The notes below the pieces were generated by a model that saw nothing but the letters and a program-made list of their open reading frames with translations, made no database searches and had not been told where the DNA came from. Both the position numbers and the translations under genes were made by a program. 64,000 nt of DNA from Meiothermus sp. (GTDB taxonomy: Bacteria > Deinococcota > Deinococci > Deinococcales > Thermaceae). This document shows, one piece after another, positions 27,803 to 36,682 of this stretch. The stretch lies in NCBI RefSeq assembly GCF_026004115.1, contig NZ_BPIM01000001.1, positions 2,522,501 through 2,586,500 on the forward strand, written 5' to 3'. How positions within the stretch are numbered: the first letter of the stretch is position 1; every line of letters begins with the position of its first letter.

Positions 27803-30094
27803 TTAGGGCTTTTGTAGTGTCTGAGCCAGGGCTAACTGCCCCAGGGCTATTCCACCATCGCCCGGTGGTACCGCTCGATTCCAGCAGACCTCTAGACCCT
27901 GCGCCTGCAGTTCTACCAAGGCCAGGCTGTGTAGCAGGCGATTTTGCCACACCCCCCCTGAAAGAACAACGGTGGAGTAAACATAGCGCTCGCGCAAGGT
28001 ACGTGCAACGTCTACTACGGCGTTGGCTAAAGCGGCGTGAAATTGCCAGGCGACCTGTTCTTTCGGAGCACCTTTCTTCAGGTCAAGGAGGAGGCCCTCG
28101 AGCAAGGGTCGATAGTCCCACTCGAGCAACTCCTCTTGCAAAAGCGGAAGCGAAAAACGGTACGCTGAAGGGGCTGGGCAGGTGCGGGCCAGTTTCTCTA
28201 ACCACATGGCGGCCTGCCCCTCGAAATCTTGCCGGGTATGAAAGCCCAGCAACGCAGCCACCGTATCGAACAAACGCCCCATGCTGCTGGTGAGAGGAAT
28301 GGGCAGCCTGGAGCGTAGTAAACTTTTTCCTTGTTGTACGACTTGCTCGGGTAGCAGGGTCTCCCAGCCCGAAAGATCCCTTAAAAAACCTACTGCGGCC
28401 TGGGGCGGGAATGCGGCTGCAGCGTCACCGCCCGGCAGGGGGGCGTAGTGCAGATGGGCCACCCGCTTGAAGCCCTGGTTCAAAGAGCCATAAAACACCT
28501 CCCCACCCCAGATGGCCCCATCCAGGCCCAGCCCGGCGCCATCGAAGGCAAAGCCCAGCACGGTTTCGTCCCAACGCTGGTGCTCGGCCAGCACCGAGGC
28601 GATGTGGGCCTGGTGGTGCTGCACGGCTTGCTTGGGGCCGGGGAGTTCTGCGGCGTACTGGGTAGAGGGGTAGTCGGGGTGCAGGTCGTGCACAACCAGG
28701 GTTTGCTCCAGGTTCACCTGGAACATCTGCGTTAGATCCCGAATGGTTTGCTGGAAAGCCAGGCGGGCTTCGAGTTCTTCCAGGTCGCCGATGTGCTGGC
28801 TCACGAATACCTGGCCTCCTGTGCACAGAGCGATGGCGTTTTTGAGCTGGGCTCCCAGGGCCAGGATGGGTCGTTGGAAACGCTCCGAACGCAGAATGGG
28901 GGCAGGGGCAAAGCCTCGAGCGCGGCGCAAAAGCATGGGCTTGCCATCGGCCAGCGCTACGATGGAGTCGTCTACCCGGCGGGCGATAGGTCGCTCGCCT
29001 ATCAGAAAAAAATCGGCCAGGCCAGCGAGGGCGGGTAAGTCTTCGTCGCGGTAGACCATGGGTTCGCCCGAGCGGTTGGCGCTGGTCATGACCAGCAGGG
29101 GAGGAGCCCCCTCGGCAAAAAGCAGGTGCTGGAGGGGGGTGTAGGGCAGCATAAGGCCCAGGTCGGGGCTGCCCGGTGCAAGGGCTTCGGGTAGGGGAAC
29201 CGGGCCTTTGGGGAGGAGCACGATGGGCCGCTCGAGGCTCTTTAGCAGGCGCAAGGCCGCCTCATCTAACAAGACGTGGCCGCGCAGCACTTCGGTGTCC
29301 TTTGCCATGAGCGCGAAGGGCTTGGCGCGGCGCTTTTTGCGGGTTCTAAGGGCTTCGACCGCTTGTGGGTTGGTTGCGTTACAGGCCAGGTGGTAGCCCC
29401 CCAGCCCCTTGATGGCCAGAATCTGGCCCTCGCGCAGGAGCTGTGCGGCTTCTGCAACGGCCGGGTGTCTGGACGCAATGGGCACCATCCTGGCGTTCCA
29501 CAGATGTACCTGCGGGCCACACACTGGGCAGGCGATGGGCTGGGCGTGGAAGCGGCGGTTGGTGGGGTCGTGGTACTCGGCGGCGCAGTCCGGGCACATC
29601 TCAAAAGCCCGCATGGTGGTGTGGGGGCGGTCGTAGGGCAACTGCTGGATGATGCTGTAACGCGGGCCGCAGTTGGTGCAGTTGATGTAAGGGTATAGGT
29701 AACGGCGATTTGCGGGGTCGAACAGCTCCTGCAAGCAATCTTCACAGAGGGTCAGGTCGGGGGAGATGAGGGTGGTGATGGGCCCGCTGGCTGCACTCTG
29801 AATAATGGTGAAGCCGGGGGGTAAGCCGCCTGGACGTCGTTCTACAACGTCAATGCGCTCGATCCGGGCGGCAGGTGGGGCCTGTTCGCGCAGGGCTTGC
29901 ACAAAACTCGATAAAACCTCAGGCGTGGCCGAAACCTCGATGAGCACCCCCTCGAGGTCGTTGCGTACCCAGCCCGAAAGCCCCAGCGCCTGGGCCAGCC
30001 GAAACACAAAGGGGCGAAAGCCCACACCCTGCACCACCCCGCGCACCCGCAGGCGCAGCGTTTGCAGGTGGGGCTGGTCGAGAGGGTTTGGCAC
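27803..30094 (-). CDS. hypF: carbamoyltransferase HypF, [NiFe]-hydrogenase maturation
   Basis: About 763 aa with the full HypF layout. An acylphosphatase domain comes first (RVRGVVQGVGFRPFVFRLA). Two zinc-finger units follow (CEDCLQELFDP and CTNCGPR; CPDCAAEYHDP and CPVCGP), then a YrdC-like domain (KGLGGYHLACNA) and a Kae1-like C-terminal domain (VVLSGGVWQNRLL). HypF uses carbamoyl phosphate and ATP to carbamoylate the C-terminal Cys of HypE, the source of the active-site cyanides. I chose GTG 30094 with AGGAG eight nt upstream, which puts the acylphosphatase domain at the N-terminus; the frame is open to 30205. It lies about 9 kb from the other hyp genes, separated by the tRNA and phage remnant. 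Confidence 0.95.
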   Translation of the reverse strand: MPNPLDQPHLQTLRLRVRGVVQGVGFRPFVFRLAQALGLSGWVRNDLEGVLIEVSATPEVLSSFVQALREQAPPAARIERIDVVERRPGGLPPGFTIIQSAASGPITTLISPDLTLCEDCLQELFDPANRRYLYPYINCTNCGPRYSIIQQLPYDRPHTTMRAFEMCPDCAAEYHDPTNRRFHAQPIACPVCGPQVHLWNARMVPIASRHPAVAEAAQLLREGQILAIKGLGGYHLACNATNPQAVEALRTRKKRRAKPFALMAKDTEVLRGHVLLDEAALRLLKSLERPIVLLPKGPVPLPEALAPGSPDLGLMLPYTPLQHLLFAEGAPPLLVMTSANRSGEPMVYRDEDLPALAGLADFFLIGERPIARRVDDSIVALADGKPMLLRRARGFAPAPILRSERFQRPILALGAQLKNAIALCTGGQVFVSQHIGDLEELEARLAFQQTIRDLTQMFQVNLEQTLVVHDLHPDYPSTQYAAELPGPKQAVQHHQAHIASVLAEHQRWDETVLGFAFDGAGLGLDGAIWGGEVFYGSLNQGFKRVAHLHYAPLPGGDAAAAFPPQAAVGFLRDLSGWETLLPEQVVQQGKSLLRSRLPIPLTSSMGRLFDTVAALLGFHTRQDFEGQAAMWLEKLARTCPAPSAYRFSLPLLQEELLEWDYRPLLEGLLLDLKKGAPKEQVAWQFHAALANAVVDVARTLRERYVYSTVVLSGGVWQNRLLHSLALVELQAQGLEVCWNRAVPPGDGGIALGQLALAQTLQKP

Positions 30095-30241
30095 TGTTAC
30101 TACTCCTGAAATAGGGCAAGCGAAGCTTCGTTGCCAGTTTACGCTGGGCTCGAGGGGGTTCCAACTTTTCCAGCTCTCTGGGGACGCATTCCCAAAGCGA
30201 AGCAAAACCAGCCGGCGAACACCTGCTTGGATGCCCTGGCC

Positions 30242-30269
30242 TTGTCAGAATAAAAGCGGACGATAAACT
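30242..30269 (+). promoter_or_regulatory. promoter of tRNA-Leu
   Basis: TTGTCA (30242-30247), a 16-nt spacer and TAAACT (30264-30269), ending 13 nt before the mature tRNA. Confidence 0.6.
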
Positions 30270-30282
30270 AAAGAGCGGGTCT

Positions 30283-30368
30283 GCCGGGATGGCGGAATGG
30301 TAGACGCTACGGACTTAAAATCCGTTGCCCGCAAGGGCGTGTGGGTTCGAGTCCCATTCCCGGCACCA
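30283..30368 (+). tRNA. tRNA-Leu (anticodon UAA)
   Basis: An 86-nt class II tRNA. The acceptor GCCGGGA (30283-30289) pairs with TCCCGGC, followed by discriminator A and an encoded CCA. The anticodon stem CGGA/TCCG holds the loop CTTAAAA, so the anticodon is TAA (30316-30318). There is a variable arm GCCCGCAAGGGC, and the T-loop reads GTTCGAGTC. The 3' end is followed by an integrase remnant, so it probably served as a phage attachment site. Confidence 0.97.
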
Positions 30369-30399
30369 AGCTGGACGCGCATTTCTCGCTGTTGTCGCG

Positions 30400-30433
30400 T
30401 TGAGTCCAAAAACCTTGAGCCCATGTTGAGCCC
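30400..30433 (+). repeat. three TTGAGYCC repeats beside the tRNA, possible integrase arm sites
   Basis: TTGAGTCC (30400-30407), TTGAGCCC (30415-30422) and TTGAGCCC (30426-30433) lie between the tRNA 3' end and the integrase stop. Short direct repeats at this spot are often arm-type binding sites of a tyrosine recombinase. Function is inferred from position. Confidence 0.4.
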
Positions 30434-30439
30434 AAGAGG

Positions 30440-30871
30440 TCAGCGGAGCACTTCATTGAGACTCAGCGCGGCTGAACGTTGCTCAGACTCTTCCGTCTCG
30501 TCGTAGTGGCGCATCTGCACGGCGGGAGAGTGAGCCGCGATGCGGGTGGGGAGGCCGGTAGACTTGGCCAGGCTGATTGCGGTCGAACGCAGGCGGTAGA
30601 GGTAGATGAACGGCACTTCGGCGGCCTGGCAGAAACCGCGCCAGGACTCGAGCAGGCTGCTCTCACTCCGAGGGCCACCCCTTACCGAGGAGAAAACTAA
30701 ATCCTCATCCTGAAACGTGGGGCGCCTGCGCAGCGCCTCCACCAGCACGCTGCCGCTCAAAGGCATAGCGGGCGTCCACGTGGAACCAGACACGCGATGC
30801 GAATCAACTGGCTTGTCCGTGACGTAGACCACTGCTCCGTTCACGTCCAGGTAGCCTTCCTCGAGGCTGCG
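30440..30871 (-). pseudogene. phage tyrosine recombinase (integrase), C-terminal remnant
   Basis: The frame is open from 30871 to the stop at 30440 (144 codons); the first in-frame ATG is at 30844. The C-terminal catalytic part is recognisable: YRLRSTAISLAKSTGLP (active-site Arg; the usual first His is Tyr) and AHSPAVQMRHYDETEE (His and nucleophile Tyr). The N-terminal SAM-like domain and first catalytic Arg/Lys are missing. Homology stops where a head-morphogenesis fragment begins on the opposite strand. The gene points away from the phage genes and ends 72 nt from tRNA-Leu, the usual place for an integrase. Confidence 0.75.
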
Positions 30872-31538
30872 CTACCCCGGCGACCGCAGCCTGGGGGCTC
30901 CGGCGGGGGAGGTGGTGAACTGCCGGTGTACGGTGGTGGGGGTGGTGCTCGAGGGTACGATGAAGGGCGTGGAGCGAGAGCAAATTCAAATTGGCGTGCA
31001 CGTTCTCGCCTCCAGCAGCGTGTTGTCACGTAGTAAGACCAAACAGGTATTCCGCGCCATCAACACCGCAGGGCTGGAAGGGTTTTTGCGAGAACACCCT
31101 CTGGCTCGGTTGGATGTGGTAAGGGTCCAGGTAGTAGGGGGCCGCCAAATTAACGGGGAGTATGACGAGCAGACGCAGGAGTTGTGGATCAATGCGCGCA
31201 GGAGCGAACGGACCTTCGCTTAGCCGTTCAAATTGGGGGCAACTCCCACCGTATCCGCTTTGGCCCCTACCCTTTTAGCGGCCATCCAACGCAGCTTGAT
31301 CCATGAACTAGCACACCACGTGTTCAGCCGAAAAATCTTCGCCACCCCACTTGAAGGCGCTGTTATAGAAGCTGCTAAACTGGGCACACCGCTCACGTTC
31401 CGCGCCTCGGTGGGCACCAAGGAGTATTTCGCGGAGTGTTTCGCGGCATATACCTGCGAACGTGACCTGCTCCAAAGGCATGACCCTGTTGGCTATGCTA
31501 TGATCAGAAAGGTACGAGAGGAGTTGGGTTTACCATGA
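30867..31538 (+). pseudogene. phage head-morphogenesis protein (SPP1 gp7-like) fragment with metalloprotease-like domain and an in-frame stop
   Basis: From 30867 the plus strand reads LRYPGDRSLGAPAGEVVNCR, the C-terminal signature of gp7/MuF-type minor head proteins. The N-terminal majority is absent. The same frame runs on through an amber codon TAG at 31221-31223 (…RSERTFA stop PFKLGATP…) into a second segment with the zinc-protease-like motif HELAHHV at about 31303. The shared frame and the lack of a gap suggest one gene interrupted by a nonsense mutation, though two separate products (30912-31223 and 31233-31538) cannot be excluded. Confidence 0.65.
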
Positions 31539-31789
31539 CCCTTGCCCATAACCGCCCACGCCCCCAAAAGGCCGACTTCGAGCGGCTCAAAAAGCTTTAC
31601 CTTGAGGTAGAGGAGCTTCGTGCTGCGGGCAGGTGGGACCGGGCGGCGTTTGACCGGTTGTGGCCTCAATTCCTGGAGGCGGTGGGGGACGAGGGGGACG
31701 AGCTCGAGCCCCTGCTGGTGCATTCGCCCCGTGAGTGGTACGGCGAGTACGTTCGGGTCGAACGGGGTCCCGAACTCAGCCGCCTGTAA
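31535..31789 (+). CDS. small phage-derived protein of unknown function
   Basis: An 84-aa, highly charged protein (ADFERLKKLYLEVEELRAAG). Its ATG overlaps the TGA of the preceding phage fragment by four bases, a typical phage operon join. No family recognised; helical propensity is high and there is no membrane segment. Probably a leftover of the structural gene operon. Confidence 0.5.
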   Translation: MTLAHNRPRPQKADFERLKKLYLEVEELRAAGRWDRAAFDRLWPQFLEAVGDEGDELEPLLVHSPREWYGEYVRVERGPELSRL

Positions 31790-31806
31790 GCGCTGCTGTA
31801 TGCTTT

Positions 31807-31872
31807 AGCGGCCTCATCCCTGGCGAGTGGGTTCGTGCCTCCGAAGTCAGGGCCGACCCCCTCACCCCCGAA
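31807..31872 (+). repeat. 66-bp direct repeat, copy 1
   Basis: Identical over 66 bases to 32079-32144, starting AGCGGCCTCATCCCTGGCGA and ending CTCACCCCCGAA. In copy 2 this codes for the end of the 60-aa gene (GLIPGEWVRASEVRADPL). In copy 1 the same words are fused to a different tail (31873-31998: GDRQNTPGYEIGYN… to a stop), so copy 1 looks like the product of a local duplication or recombination. Confidence 0.85.
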
Positions 31873-31985
31873 ATTGGTGACCGGCAGAACACGCCGGGCT
31901 ACGAGATCGGGTACAATATCCAGTGGGAAGACCAGGACTTCGAGCCTATAGCCGACGCGCTTGAGAAGATCTTTAGGAGACTCGG

Positions 31986-32168
31986 GTGGATACGCTAAAC
32001 CGCGAAACCGCTACGCCCCAGGAGCATTACCAATACCTGGTGCGGCTAGGCTTTTCCGAGGCCGAGGCCGGGGCCATCAGCGGCCTCATCCCTGGCGAGT
32101 GGGTTCGTGCCTCCGAAGTCAGGGCCGACCCCCTCACCCCCGAAGAGCTGGCCACGTACGAAGATTGA
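31986..32168 (+). CDS. small phage-derived protein of unknown function
   Basis: A 60-aa protein starting at a GTG with AGGAG six nt upstream (MDTLNRETATPQEHYQYLV…). The middle (GFSEAEAGAISGLIPGEWVR) could be a small helix-loop-helix. It ends shortly before an intrinsic terminator, so it is the last gene of the remnant operon. No family recognised. Confidence 0.5.
   Translation: MDTLNRETATPQEHYQYLVRLGFSEAEAGAISGLIPGEWVRASEVRADPLTPEELATYED
32079..32144 (+). repeat. 66-bp direct repeat, copy 2
   Basis: Second copy of the repeat at 31807-31872, here within the 3' half of the 60-aa gene, which is probably the original location because the frame and stop are intact. Confidence 0.85.
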
Positions 32169-32190
32169 TTGTGCTATAGTTAACTCATAC

Positions 32191-32238
32191 ATCCCCCTCG
32201 GGGAAGGCCCACCGGGCACCTCGAGGGGGATTTTTCTT
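32191..32238 (+). terminator. intrinsic terminator in the phage remnant
   Basis: ATCCCCCTCG (32191-32200) pairs perfectly with CGAGGGGGAT (32222-32231), with a 21-nt loop, followed by TTTTCTTT. It closes the small phage gene cluster. Confidence 0.8.
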
Positions 32239-32258
32239 TGCCCATTCGCTCTTTTCAC

Positions 32259-33469
32259 CAAGAGATTGACCCACCCCTGAAAAGGTCGTCATAAAGAAGA
32301 ACCGTGCCGAGAGTCCTTGCAAAGGATCCGGTCAGCACGGTACTTCTGTACGATGTTTGAAGACGTACAGTGTAGTTTATCGCGTTTGCAACAATGGGAA
32401 CAAGGCTATGTGTTGGGCTTGCTGCAATCAGCCCATAAAACCCCCAGCGCGATAGCAGCCAGTGGAACGATAGGGTATAGCCCCAGCTATAGCTGTCGCC
32501 TGCTACGACAAGAAGCCAAACCCCACCAGTCCAGTCGAGAGCGACGGTTGGAAGCAGCCCCCAAGGGGATGTACCTGGGGGTGGACTTGGTTCCCGTAGC
32601 CCATCAAGGATGTTGGATCGAGGGCGTGGATCGGGTGTACTCCAGCAGTGATAAAGCTCCGGTGTGGGGACATAACCTGCTGTCATGTGGGCTGGTTGGA
32701 TATGGGAAACTTCCCTACCCATTGAGTCTGGAGGGTTTCCCCACCAAGCCCATGAGTTCGGAGGTATACCCGTACCGAACCCCTGGTGAGGCGATGTGGC
32801 AGGTAGTCGAGGCCATCCGCAAGAATGGTAATGGTTATAGCCTCGCAGGCGTGGTGTTCGACAACCAGTTTGCGGGTAAGGCTTACCTCGCCAAGCTCTA
32901 CCAGCACAACATACCTTTCGTAGCTCGGGCCAGACTGAATCAAAAGGTCGAACATGCAGGAAAGCAACGATCTATCCGAGAACTGGGTGAGCACTATCCA
33001 CCCGGTAAAGCCCGCTATTACAAGCGTTTTGGCTGGTATGTCAAACGCATCAAGATCACCTTGGCCGATGTGGGTCGACTGGATATGCTGCTGATTTGGC
33101 TACCCCAGCCAGCAGGTTTCAAGCTGATGGCCCTCTTCTCCACCCTGGATGCAGGCATTCAAGAAGTCCTTGCCGCCTGGAAAGCTCGTTGGGATCTGGA
33201 GCGGGTGCATCGCCTGCTCAAACAGAACCTGGGTTTATCCAAATGCCTCTCTCGTTCCTATGCTGCTCAACTCAAACATGCTGACCTTGCCATCGAGGCC
33301 CTACACCTTATTCGACAGCAAAAACAACTACATCCAGATCTTTCTTGGCGCACAGCACAGCACAATGCCGCAAAAACCCTCAAATCCCAGCTACTGACCG
33401 TACTCCCTGCCCTTTCAGCCTGACTTTATGCCCTTTTTTTGATACTTTTCACTACAGTTCAATCTCTTG
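32259..33469 (+). mobile_element. Insertion sequence, copy 2 (1211 bp)
   Basis: Same length, ends and orientation as the copy at 8893-10103, with 11-bp inverted repeats (CAAGAGATTGA / TCAATCTCTTG). It is flanked by the 6-bp target duplication TTTCAC (32253-32258 and 33470-33475). It split the phage remnant between the terminator and the capsid-protease fragment. Intact duplications at both copies show each arose by transposition, not by recombination between copies. Confidence 0.93.
32353..33423 (+). CDS. IS4-superfamily DDE transposase, copy 2
   Basis: A 356-aa intact transposase identical to copy 1 except for Gln in place of Arg (LSRLQQWEQG) near residue 14. The same candidate catalytic Asp, Asp and Glu residues are present. 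The start is the ATG at 32353, with the same hairpin upstream. Confidence 0.88.
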   Translation: MFEDVQCSLSRLQQWEQGYVLGLLQSAHKTPSAIAASGTIGYSPSYSCRLLRQEAKPHQSSRERRLEAAPKGMYLGVDLVPVAHQGCWIEGVDRVYSSSDKAPVWGHNLLSCGLVGYGKLPYPLSLEGFPTKPMSSEVYPYRTPGEAMWQVVEAIRKNGNGYSLAGVVFDNQFAGKAYLAKLYQHNIPFVARARLNQKVEHAGKQRSIRELGEHYPPGKARYYKRFGWYVKRIKITLADVGRLDMLLIWLPQPAGFKLMALFSTLDAGIQEVLAAWKARWDLERVHRLLKQNLGLSKCLSRSYAAQLKHADLAIEALHLIRQQKQLHPDLSWRTAQHNAAKTLKSQLLTVLPALSA

Positions 33470-33470
33470 T

Positions 33471-34027
33471 TTCACCCACCGCATCCCGCTCCAACTGCGG
33501 CAACTGCGCCAGGGCATCGTGCTGGTGCGGGCCAGCAACGACACGGTGGTGGATGAGTACGCCACCACCATCACCGTTGAAGCCCTCATGCGGGACTGGC
33601 TGCCCGGCTTCTGGCAGCACCGCACCATCAGCCTGCAGCACAACCTACCGGATCTGCGGGGCATCCGGGGCAAGCCCTTCGTAGGGCTGGCCCGGCGGGT
33701 GGATTTCGCTCCCCAGCTCGAGGTGGAGGTGGAGGTGCTCGGCCCGGAGACTCGAGCTCTGGTCGAAGCGGGCCGGATCACCGGGGCTAGCCTGGAGTTT
33801 GTGCCCCTCGAGTCCCGCACCCAGGTCGTGGGGAACCGGGAAAGCGAGGTCTACTACCGGCTGGCTTCCGAGCCGGAGCTGGCCGGGCTGACCCTCACCG
33901 ACCACTTGGGTTTGGACATAGATGATTCGCGCAACCTGCAGGTCGACACTCCGCCGTGGCTGGGTTGCTGTACCTGCCTGGCAAGAACATCTTGGGGAGC
34001 GTTTATGCCCCATCGGGCTCCGTTGTT
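33471..34027 (+). pseudogene. phage capsid-maturation protease-like fragment (XkdF type)
   Basis: Right of the IS the frame reads HRIPLQLRQLRQGIVLVRAS, then GIRGKPFVGLARRVDF and LVEAGRITGASLEFVPLES. This pattern (GxA.. strand, then ITGASLEFVP) resembles prohead protease/XkdF-type domains that follow head-morphogenesis genes in tailed phages. The upstream part was separated by the IS, no convincing start is visible, and the 3' end runs into a repeat element, so the gene is broken at both ends. Family assignment is tentative. Confidence 0.5.
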
Positions 34028-34345
34028 ATACCGGATTCAAAAAGATAATCATCCAAACCAAAGACCCCCAGAGGCTATCTTTTTGAATCCTAGAGCACTC
34101 CCTTCCAAGGGGCGGTATCGCCCTCCGCTACGCGGATAACTTCCAAGGGGCGGTATCGCCCTCCGCTACGCGGATAACTTCCAAGGGGCGGTATCGCCCT
34201 CCGCTACGCGGATAACTTCCAAGGGGCGGTATCGCCCTCCGCTACGCGGATAACTTCCAAGGGGCGGTATCGCCCTCCGCTACGCGGATAACTTCGGCCC
34301 TGTTAGTTCGCCGCCATACGGCGCCGAACTAACCGAATCTGGTAT
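34028..34345 (+). repeat. interspersed palindromic repeat, family 1, copy A (with tandem expansion)
   Basis: The ends are ATACCGGATTC and GAATCTGGTAT, an imperfect terminal inverted repeat. Like copy B at 53010-53135 it has an outer stem (GATTCAAAAAGATA… with TATCTTTTTGAATC) and a second hairpin (GTTAGTTCG with CGAACTAAC). Copy A carries five 38-bp tandem units that copy B lacks. No coding capacity is visible; it appears MITE-like. Confidence 0.85.
34103..34292 (+). repeat. five perfect 38-bp tandem repeats
   Basis: The unit begins TTCCAAGGGGCGGTATCGCC and ends GCTACGCGGATAAC; starts are at 34103, 34141, 34179, 34217 and 34255. Each unit contains two small hairpins (GGGCG-gtat-CGCCC and CCGC-tac-GCGG). 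All five look identical, so expansion is recent. Confidence 0.95.
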
Positions 34346-34391
34346 TACAAACCTTGCATCAAAGCAATAAACTTTCTCTAGCCAAAGCCCC

Positions 34392-34424
34392 AAAACAAAA
34401 AAGGGCGACCACAAAGCCGCCCTT
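34392..34424 (-). terminator. intrinsic terminator of sucCD
   Basis: AAGGGCG (34401-34407) pairs with CGCCCTT (34418-34424). On the minus strand it is followed by TTTTGTTTT. It lies 39 nt after the sucD stop. Confidence 0.88.
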
Positions 34425-34462
34425 GTAGCCTTGATCTTACCTGGGATCTTACCTGGCCCAGC

Positions 34463-35335
34463 CTAGCCCAACTTGGCCCGCACGTACTCCACGATCTCGT
34501 CGATGGTCTCAGCCACTGGCACGTCAGCATCAGCAAAGGCGGCCAGCTTGCTCTCAGGCGTGCCCACGTTGCCCATGATGATGGCCCCGGCATGGCCCAT
34601 TTTTTTGCCCTTGGGGGCGCTGCGCCCGCCAATAAAGCCGACTACTGGCTTCTTCATGTGCTCCTTGATGTAGGCGGCGGCGTCTTCCTCGTCCGAGCCA
34701 CCGATCTCGCCGCAGACCACCACCGCATGGGTTTCGGGGTCGTCGTTGAACATGGGCAGCAGGTCTTTGAAGGTAGTACCGATGATGGGGTCGCCCCCAA
34801 TGCCGATGCAGGTCGAGATGCCATAGCCTGCGTCGGAAAGGGCCTTGGCGGTTTCGTAGGTGACCGTGCCGGAGCGCGAAATGAGGCCCACACGCCCCTT
34901 CTTGAACACGCTGGCGGGCATGATGCCCAGCTTGCACTCTTCCGGGGTAATCAGGCCGGGGCAGTTACCCCCAATCAGGCGCACCTTGCCCAGTGCCTTG
35001 ATTTCGGCCACGGCCTTGACCATATCCATGGTGGGGATGCCCTCGGTAATGAGCACTACCAGCGGCACCCCGGCGTGGGCGGCCTCGAGGGCGGCGTCGG
35101 CAGCAGCCGGAGCGGGCACAAAGATGATGGAAGCGTCAATGTGGTGGTGCAAGGCAGCTTCCTTGACCGTATCGTAAACCGGCACGCCCAGTGTGGTTTG
35201 TCCGCCTTTGCCGGGGGTCACGCCCGCTACTACCCGGGTGCCGGCTTTCATCATGGCCTCGGTGTGAAAGGCTCCTTCGCGCCCGGTGATGCCCTGGACG
35301 ATCACGTTGGTATTTTTATGGACCAGGATGCTCAC
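34463..35335 (-). CDS. sucD: succinyl-CoA synthetase, alpha subunit
   Basis: A 290-aa protein with the CoA-binding N-terminal Rossmann domain ([16 protein letters not shown]) and the phosphohistidine loop [24 protein letters not shown] is the family signature. With SucC it makes succinate plus NTP from succinyl-CoA in the TCA cycle. The start overlaps the sucC stop by four bases. A clear terminator follows. Confidence 0.97.
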   Translation of the reverse strand: MSILVHKNTNVIVQGITGREGAFHTEAMMKAGTRVVAGVTPGKGGQTTLGVPVYDTVKEAALHHHIDASIIFVPAPAAADAALEAAHAGVPLVVLITEGIPTMDMVKAVAEIKALGKVRLIGGNCPGLITPEECKLGIMPASVFKKGRVGLISRSGTVTYETAKALSDAGYGISTCIGIGGDPIIGTTFKDLLPMFNDDPETHAVVVCGEIGGSDEEDAAAYIKEHMKKPVVGFIGGRSAPKGKKMGHAGAIIMGNVGTPESKLAAFADADVPVAETIDEIVEYVRAKLG

Positions 35336-36468
35336 TTTGCACCTCCCGTCATGGAGATGATGGCTTTGGCTGCTTCGACTGAGGTGGGATACATATAGAC
35401 CGGGCGACCTTTCAGAAGCGCTTTGGCTTCTTCCTCGGCGGTGCCAGCAACCCGCATGGCCACCGGCTTGGTCAGGATGCCCTCATCCATGGCCCGGATC
35501 ACCCCCTTGGCTACCTCGTCGGCGCGGGTGATGCCCCCGAAAATGTTGATGAAGACCCCCTTCACATCGGGGTCTTTGAGCACCACCTTGAGGGCGTTGT
35601 AGACAGTATCGGCCTTGGCGCCCCCCCCAATATCCAGGAAGTTGGCCGCCTTGCCCCCGGTGCGCTGCACCAGGTCGAGGGTATACATCACCAGCCCGGC
35701 CCCGTTGCCAATCACCCCCACGTTGCCGTCGAGCTTGACGTAGCTGAAGCCGTAGTTGGAGGCCTCGACCTCGAGGGGATGCTCGGCCTCGAACTCGCGC
35801 AGGGGCATCAGGTCGGGGTGGCGGTACAGGGCGTTGTCGTCCAGCACAATTTTTGCATCGGCAGCGACTACCTCGCCGGTATCGGTGATGACCAGCGGAT
35901 TGATCTCGGCTGTCGAGGCATCAATGCCCACATAGGCCTGATAGAGCTTGACCAGCACATCGGCCAGCTTATTGAGGTTGCCCTCCATGCCTGCGCGTTT
36001 GACGAGTTCGCGGGCTTCAAAAGAGCGCAGGCCCGTGTGGGGGTCGATGGGGTACTTGATTAGGGCGTAAGGCTTGGTAGCGGCTACCTCCTCGATGTCC
36101 ATGCCCCCCTCCCTGGAGAGCATCAGCACCACCCGCTGGGTAACCCGGTCCAGAATCATACCGGCGTAGTATTCCTTGGCGATATTGATGCCCTTGGCCA
36201 CCAGTACCTTCTTGGTAATGAAGCCCTTGATGTTCAAGCCCAAAATCTGGGCGGCTTTTTCGCGGGCCTCCTCGGGGTTCCGGGCGAGCTTGACCCCACC
36301 TGCTTTGCCGCGCCCGCCGGTGTGAACCTGGGCCTTGATAACCACCAGATCACCGTACTCGGTGGCGATTTGCTTGGCCTCATCGGCGGTAAATGCAACC
36401 TTGCCGGGGGGAACCGGGATGCCATACTTGGCGAGGATGTCTTTGGCCTGATACTCGTGTAGGTTCAC
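35332..36468 (-). CDS. sucC: succinyl-CoA synthetase, beta subunit
   Basis: A 378-aa ATP-grasp subunit starting [20 protein letters not shown], with [15 protein letters not shown] in the nucleotide domain and [15 protein letters not shown] in the C-terminal CoA-ligase domain. I chose GTG 36468, with GGAGG seven nt upstream, rather than the ATG at 36495. A TATAAT box lies 69 nt upstream. Confidence 0.97.
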   Translation of the reverse strand: MNLHEYQAKDILAKYGIPVPPGKVAFTADEAKQIATEYGDLVVIKAQVHTGGRGKAGGVKLARNPEEAREKAAQILGLNIKGFITKKVLVAKGINIAKEYYAGMILDRVTQRVVLMLSREGGMDIEEVAATKPYALIKYPIDPHTGLRSFEARELVKRAGMEGNLNKLADVLVKLYQAYVGIDASTAEINPLVITDTGEVVAADAKIVLDDNALYRHPDLMPLREFEAEHPLEVEASNYGFSYVKLDGNVGVIGNGAGLVMYTLDLVQRTGGKAANFLDIGGGAKADTVYNALKVVLKDPDVKGVFINIFGGITRADEVAKGVIRAMDEGILTKPVAMRVAGTAEEEAKALLKGRPVYMYPTSVEAAKAIISMTGGAK

Positions 36469-36536
36469 GCTTGCCTCCAGTGGTCTTAGCCTCACGCTTG
36501 GGATAGCCTTATCGGCACCCTATTTTGCCGCCCGCT

Positions 36537-36542
36537 ATTATA
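36537..36542 (-). promoter_or_regulatory. -10 box (TATAAT) of sucCD
   Basis: A perfect TATAAT on the minus strand, 69 nt before the sucC start. The -35 position (TTTCCG at 17-18 nt) is poor. Confidence 0.5.
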
Positions 36543-36682
36543 TGTTCTTTCTGATAGCTCGGAAATGCCACCCACTAAGCAAAAAAATGCCTTGTTGCCC
36601 ACTGCTTGGGGTAGGTGCGGTCTTGTAAACTTGTTTTTTTCTGCTTTGCTAGGGTCTTTTTTTAAGTCGTACTGATTCCAAT

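Noticed and set aside
33470-34400. A second copy of the tRNA-Leu 3' end (attR) closing the prophage
   Set aside because: I looked for the TTCCCGGCACCA-type end to the right of the capsid fragment and found none; it was probably lost by deletion.
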